Shown here one piece after another: positions 60,377 through 64,000 of a stretch of 64,000 nt of DNA. The stretch spans positions 1 through 64,000 of the forward strand of contig JAFSRI010000038.1 of the NCBI GenBank assembly GCA_017446155.1. Reading direction: 5' to 3'. The stretch's first letter is position 1; each line of letters starts with the position of its first letter. Below the pieces are notes generated by a model. It ran no database searches and had not been told where the DNA came from. It saw only the letters and a program-made list of their open reading frames with translations. Source of the stretch: Clostridia bacterium (GTDB lineage: Bacteria; Bacillota; Clostridia; Oscillospirales; CAG-272). The position numbers were made by a program, and so were the translations under genes.

Positions 60377-60405
60377 TTGACAAATGCGTTAAAACGATAT
60401 ATAAC
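60377..60405 (+). promoter_or_regulatory. Promoter of the AbrB-like/ABC exporter operon
   Basis: TTGACA (60377-60382), a 17-bp spacer, TATAAC (60400-60405). The following bases repeat a GTAAG-AAAAGTTAG-AAAGGTAAG pattern that could bind the regulator. Confidence 0.75.
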
Positions 60406-60441
60406 AAAAGTAAGAAAAGTTAGAAAGGTAAGTGAATAAAG

Positions 60442-60639
60442 ATGAAAGATATACAGGAAGAGAGGTTTATCGTAAGCGTAAAAGTCGGTCCGAAAGGGCA
60501 GATAACGATCCCTGTCGAGGCAAGGAAAATGTTCGATATAAAAGAGGGCGACACGCTTATGGTAATGGGCGACAAGCAACGTGGTATAGCACTTGTAAAG
60601 GATACGGAATTTTATAAACTTATGGGGTATGAAAAATGA
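60442..60639 (+). CDS. AbrB/MazE-type (SpoVT-like) DNA-binding regulator
   Basis: A 65-aa swapped-hairpin regulator. The family core KVGPKGQITIPVEARKMFDIKEGDTLMV is visible near residues 14-41. It lies directly before, and overlaps by 4 bases, an ABC exporter ATPase, an arrangement common for bacitracin- or bacteriocin-type exporters. It probably binds its own promoter region and responds to transport or stress signals (inference). AGAAAGGTAAG precedes the ATG. Confidence 0.9.
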   Translation: MKDIQEERFIVSVKVGPKGQITIPVEARKMFDIKEGDTLMVMGDKQRGIALVKDTEFYKLMGYEK

Positions 60640-61370
60640 TTGCGATCAAAACTGAAAAATTAAGAAAAGAGTATAAAGACCTTGTTGCCGTGGACGACCT
60701 CGACCTTGAAATATACGAGGGAGAGTTGTTTGCGCTTCTTGGAGTGAACGGCGCGGGAAAAACAACGACGATATCAATGCTTACCGGGCTGACGGAGCCG
60801 GACGGGGGAGACGCTTTGGTTTTCGGGCATTCGATACTTCGTGAGATGAACGAAATAAAATCTTTTATCGACATATCGATGCAGGAAACAGCCGTCGCGA
60901 GAAAGTTGACGGTTGATGAAAATATCGAATTTTATGCAGAGCTCAACGGACTCGATAAAGAAACGATAAAACGTGTAAAAAATGAAATTTATGAATCGTT
61001 TGGCTTAAAAATCGTAGCGAATAAACAGGCGGCGAAACTCTCCGGCGGTTGGCAAAGAAAGTTGTCGATAGCACTTTCGCTTGTGACAAATCCCAAAATT
61101 CTTTTCCTCGATGAGCCGACGCTCGGGCTTGACGTGATTGCAAGACGTGAACTTTGGAAAACGATAAAAGGGCTGAAAGGAAAGATGACTGTTGTTCTGA
61201 CGACTCATTACATGGAAGAGGCGGAGGCATTGTCCGACAGAATAGGCGTGATGAAGGACGGGAAACTGCTTTTTGTCGGAATAAAGGAAGAAATGTTTGA
61301 AAAAACAAAAAAGACGAACGTTGAAGATGCGTTTATAGAAATTGTCGGGGGAGGCGAGATAAATGCGTGA
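60636..61370 (+). CDS. ABC-2 type exporter ATPase
   Basis: A 244-aa ATPase of the antibiotic/multidrug DRA group. Walker A GVNGAGKTT near residue 38, signature LSGGWQRKL near 136 (SGGW rather than SGGQ), Walker B ILFLDEPTLGLD near 158 and switch His in TTHYM. The Trp-for-Gln signature variant is found in some ABC-2 exporters. It overlaps the permease gene by 8 bases. The substrate is unknown. Confidence 0.92.
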   Translation: MIAIKTEKLRKEYKDLVAVDDLDLEIYEGELFALLGVNGAGKTTTISMLTGLTEPDGGDALVFGHSILREMNEIKSFIDISMQETAVARKLTVDENIEFYAELNGLDKETIKRVKNEIYESFGLKIVANKQAAKLSGGWQRKLSIALSLVTNPKILFLDEPTLGLDVIARRELWKTIKGLKGKMTVVLTTHYMEEAEALSDRIGVMKDGKLLFVGIKEEMFEKTKKTNVEDAFIEIVGGGEINA

Positions 61371-62115
61371 TTTTTTCCGACGCACCGGAGTGCTGACAAA
61401 GCGTAATCTCAAAGAGATAGCTCGTGATCCCCTCAGCTTGATATTCATGATAGCGTTGCCGCTTATTATGGAAGTGATGTTCTATTATATTTTCCATGAT
61501 TTGACGGAGCAGTTTGCGATAAATGTTCTGGCACCGGGTATCGTTGTGTTTTCTCAATCGTTTCTCACGCTGTTTACGGGTTTGCTTATAAGCGTGGACA
61601 GATCAACTTCTTTCTTGAAACGCCTGTATGTTTCAAAGGCGAGATCGCATGAATTTATTTTCGGCTATTTGTTTGCTCTGCTTCCGATAAGCGTCCTTCA
61701 ATCTGTTTTGTTTTTCGTCGTCGGCGGACTTATTGACAGCTCGTTCTGGTCGTTTAAAATGATTCTCGGAATTGCCGGCGGGGTTATGTCGTCGCTTTTG
61801 TTCATCGGCCTCGGCATTCTTTTCGGATCGCTTTGCAACGAAAAGTCGATAGGCGGTGTTTCGTCTATAATCATCACGGGGCAATCGGTGCTCAGCGGAA
61901 TGTGGTTTCCGACGGAAGGAATGAGCGAAGGATTCTTAACTGTTATGAAAATAATGCCATTCAAAAACGCAACGATGCTCGTTTCAAACCTTGTAAACGG
62001 CTTTGAGAATGTTTTACCCGACGTGATATTTCCGCTTATAATTGTTGCGGCATATACGTTTGTGGCGTTTGCCGCAGCCATCGCCGTGTTCAAACGAAAA
62101 ATGAAAAGCAAATAA
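61363..62115 (+). CDS. ABC-2 type exporter permease
   Basis: A 250-aa membrane protein with about six helices (near residues 20-45, 58-80, 100-130, 135-160, 168-185 and 222-245). The ABC-2 signature region SVLSGMWFPTEGMSEGF lies near residue 175. It pairs with the ATPase to export a drug, peptide or lipid. Translation is coupled by the overlap. The operon has no clear terminator hairpin; the next gene has its own promoter at 62169. Confidence 0.9.
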   Translation: MRDFFRRTGVLTKRNLKEIARDPLSLIFMIALPLIMEVMFYYIFHDLTEQFAINVLAPGIVVFSQSFLTLFTGLLISVDRSTSFLKRLYVSKARSHEFIFGYLFALLPISVLQSVLFFVVGGLIDSSFWSFKMILGIAGGVMSSLLFIGLGILFGSLCNEKSIGGVSSIIITGQSVLSGMWFPTEGMSEGFLTVMKIMPFKNATMLVSNLVNGFENVLPDVIFPLIIVAAYTFVAFAAAIAVFKRKMKSK

Positions 62116-62168
62116 AAAAGCGTTGCCGACATTTTTATAAATTACGACCTAATAAGTTCGCGCGATTA

Positions 62169-62197
62169 TTGACATCAACAAATGAATGGTTTATAAT
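62169..62197 (+). promoter_or_regulatory. Consensus promoter of the LRR lipoprotein
   Basis: TTGACA (62169-62174), a 17-bp spacer, TATAAT (62192-62197). Confidence 0.8.
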
Positions 62198-62253
62198 ACC
62201 ATAAAAGGGCTTTAAGCTCGATAAACAATAACGATTTTATGGGAGAACGACTT

Positions 62254-63180
62254 ATGAAAAAAAGAATTTTAGCGGCGATACTCGGTTTTTGCCTAATTGT
62301 GGGGGTGCTCTCGATGACGGGCTGCGACTTTGTTGACAGACTTCTGCGTGAGTTGCAGAACGCTGTGGAAGAGATAGAGAATAATACCGAAGCGACCTCT
62401 GACATCACAAGCACAGATAAACCTAGCGCAAACGTTGGAACGCTTAATTATTATGTCAACTCCGACGGAACGACATGCACGGTCAGCGGAAAAGGTACAT
62501 ACAACTCAAAAGATCTCGTAATTCCGGAAACGATAGATGACTACACGGTAACGGCTATTAAATCACGCGCGTTTTATTGGGAAGAAGATTTTGTTTCAAT
62601 ATCAATCCCGAAAACAGTAAAAACGATAGGCGACAATGCGTTCAACCAGTGCACGTCGGTTAAAACCGTAACGATTGCCGACGGCGTTGAAACAATAGGC
62701 GAGTATGCGTTCCGCGATTGTGAAGAACTTGTCAGCATCGTAATTCCGGATAGCGTGACAGATCTCGGCGAAAACACGTTTTTCAGTTGCGGCAAACTCG
62801 AAAGCGTAACAATTTCCAAAAACGTAAGAGCTCTCAGAACAAACGTGTTCACAAGCTGCACGAGCTTGAAAAACGTAACGATTCCCGATACCGTAACCGA
62901 AATCGACGTTTTTGCTTTCTCTCATTGCACAGCGCTTGAAGAGATGAAACTTCCCGGCAGATTGCAGTCGATAAAGGGAAGTGCATTCCTCGGGTGCAAG
63001 AGTCTTAAAAGTCTTACTATCCCGTCCTCCGTCACCGAAATAGGCAAACGCGCATTCGACGAATGCACGTCACTCAGCGATATTTATTTCAACGGAACAA
63101 TGGCACAGTGGAATGCGTTCGGGCTTTCAAAGCCGACCGCAAACACGGTTGTTCATTGCTCTGACGGAAATATCCGATAA
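62254..63180 (+). CDS. BspA-type leucine-rich-repeat lipoprotein
   Basis: A 308-aa surface lipoprotein. The signal peptide ends MTGC with Cys near residue 24. After a short acidic linker come about seven 23-residue repeats of the LRR_5/BspA kind: (V/I)TIPDSVTxIGxxAFxxCTxL, ending with GTMAQWNAF. BspA-like proteins bind host or bacterial surfaces in gut and oral Firmicutes. ATG 62254 is preferred: GGGAGAACG lies just ahead, and the ATG at 62239 overlaps it. Own promoter and terminator. Confidence 0.92.
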   Translation: MKKRILAAILGFCLIVGVLSMTGCDFVDRLLRELQNAVEEIENNTEATSDITSTDKPSANVGTLNYYVNSDGTTCTVSGKGTYNSKDLVIPETIDDYTVTAIKSRAFYWEEDFVSISIPKTVKTIGDNAFNQCTSVKTVTIADGVETIGEYAFRDCEELVSIVIPDSVTDLGENTFFSCGKLESVTISKNVRALRTNVFTSCTSLKNVTIPDTVTEIDVFAFSHCTALEEMKLPGRLQSIKGSAFLGCKSLKSLTIPSSVTEIGKRAFDECTSLSDIYFNGTMAQWNAFGLSKPTANTVVHCSDGNIR

Positions 63181-63186
63181 CAAAAC

Positions 63187-63216
63187 AAAGCAGGTTGGAG
63201 TTCAACCTGCTTTTTT
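63187..63216 (+). terminator. Terminator of the LRR lipoprotein gene
   Basis: AAAGCAGGTTG-GAGTT-CAACCTGCTTTTTT. Confidence 0.85.
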
Positions 63217-63347
63217 GTTTTCTTGAAATAATGATGCATATGAAAACGGCATTGAAAGAACCCTTCGGCATACTCAACGCGGCTGTCGTTAGTTATATCA
63301 AAGTGGTTTCGTATGAGATTTGGACCGCCTGATACAGCGCTTTCCTT

Positions 63348-64000
63348 TCAATTTTCCGCCGCATAAATTTTCATTCCGTCAAATGCCTCGGCGGATGAAA
63401 AATCGAACGGGACGGTTCGCTCTGCGTCGGAATAAAACGCTACGTCTTTTCCGGCTGTGTCGATGCCGATATATGTTCCGACCGGAACGTTGAACGTCTG
63501 AATGTGATCGTCGGAGTATTCAATCATCACTTTTATGGTATTATCCAACGTCGGAACGCCTTTAAACTCGCACTGCTTTTCACCGAAATATTCAAACTGA
63601 CGGCATAAGATCTTTCTCTCTTTTGCCTCATTTCCGCCGTCGCGAATAAAATATGTTATTTTGTTTGCCACGCTGTTTAAGTCAAGCTCGTATACAACCT
63701 TTACCGTGTCGCCGAGTTTTATTCCCATGGCTGAATATTTTGCAACTGTCGCAGGCAGTATCTCGGAAAAGTACGCAACGGTAATCGACTCTTTTTCGGT
63801 TTCGGAATAAAGCTGATAGAAAATTCCGTTGTCAAACGGAATATATCCCGTCGAATATTTTTCGGTGAAATCATAATAGGTTCCAAACGCTTGGAGTATC
63901 GAGTATATCTTGCCGTTTTCAACGGAGTAAATCTCGCCATCAACTGCGTAAAGCTGAACGTCACCGTGATTTTCGTGAACGTTGAACGGCTTAAACCCGT
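63348..64000 (-). CDS. Protein of unknown function, N-terminus beyond the window edge
   Basis: The reading frame on the minus strand ends at 63348 and runs unbroken to the right edge, giving at least 217 residues; its start lies outside. An internal ATG at 63728 is not a sensible start because the frame continues upstream with normal composition. The visible part is beta-rich, with repeated segments such as QLYAVDGEIYSVENGKIYSI, YYDFTEKYSTGYIPFDNG and QFEYFGEKQCEFKG. It ends NAFDGMKIYAAEN-like. I do not recognise the family. Confidence 0.75.
   Translation of the reverse strand, partial: GFKPFNVHENHGDVQLYAVDGEIYSVENGKIYSILQAFGTYYDFTEKYSTGYIPFDNGIFYQLYSETEKESITVAYFSEILPATVAKYSAMGIKLGDTVKVVYELDLNSVANKITYFIRDGGNEAKERKILCRQFEYFGEKQCEFKGVPTLDNTIKVMIEYSDDHIQTFNVPVGTYIGIDTAGKDVAFYSDAERTVPFDFSSAEAFDGMKIYAAEN

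Noticed and set aside
63719-63964. 81-codon open frame on the minus strand
   Set aside because: A different minus-strand frame is continuous with the 63348 gene and reaches the window edge with better composition.

Overview
The window looks like a chromosomal piece of an anaerobic, spore-forming, Gram-positive member of the Clostridia (Oscillospirales-like; the genus cannot be fixed from sequence alone). Reasons: a spoIIID gene, a multi-subunit [FeFe] hydrogenase operon, formate-tetrahydrofolate ligase, DnaD/DnaC-type helicase loader genes, many lipoproteins with Cys lipoboxes and no outer-membrane genes, strong GGAGG ribosome sites and textbook TTGACA-17-TATAAT promoters. No integrase, transposase, phage gene or CRISPR array was seen.

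Layout. 1-420: a tRNA-like 3' end plus terminator, repeated three times and separated by palindromic elements. 690-6305: an EEP-family lipoprotein, a small membrane protein and a heterodimeric ABC exporter. 6492-9664: a minus-strand operon of a Crp/Fnr-type regulator and a TauT/NitT-like importer, with a palindrome over its own promoter. 9917-14165: an FRG-domain gene leading a sugar ABC importer operon. 14178-16144: a small lipoprotein, then a minus-strand array of three (perhaps four) tandem structured small RNAs with their own promoters and terminators, followed by a 101-aa protein gene. 16222-19009: a surface M6 metalloprotease and spoIIID. 19073-27359: the hydrogenase operon, with signalling-type genes between the catalytic subunits. 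27652-34340: uronate isomerase, an Mrp ATPase, a phosphatase-RimI fusion with tsaD, and dnaD-dnaC. 34391-41955: yifB, clpC, udk, an RHH/SLOG pair, a tRNA-Arg, thpR and an SGNH hydrolase. 42087-52934: a membrane protein, purB-fhs, a serine hydrolase with a phosphoesterase, a GH78-like protein, dut and an amidase. 52985-64000: rlmA-like and ylmH-like genes, two tandem deacetylases, wecB, galE, two tRNAs, an AbrB-like regulator with an ABC-2 exporter, a BspA-type LRR lipoprotein and a gene cut by the right edge.

How it works together. The hydrogenase (HndA/B/C/D-like) would reoxidise NAD(P)H and ferredoxin in fermentation; uxaC, the GH78-like enzyme, the deacetylases and the sugar importer fit a plant- or mucus-polysaccharide lifestyle. 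This is inference from gene content.

The most unusual item is the small-RNA array at 15361-16144. Its repeat units keep promoter, terminator, an apical loop sequence and a 3' motif almost unchanged, while both long stems change sequence completely and keep their pairing. Next are two cloverleaf-shaped GC-rich elements (29195-29325 and 55517-55640) that share a folding plan but not a sequence.
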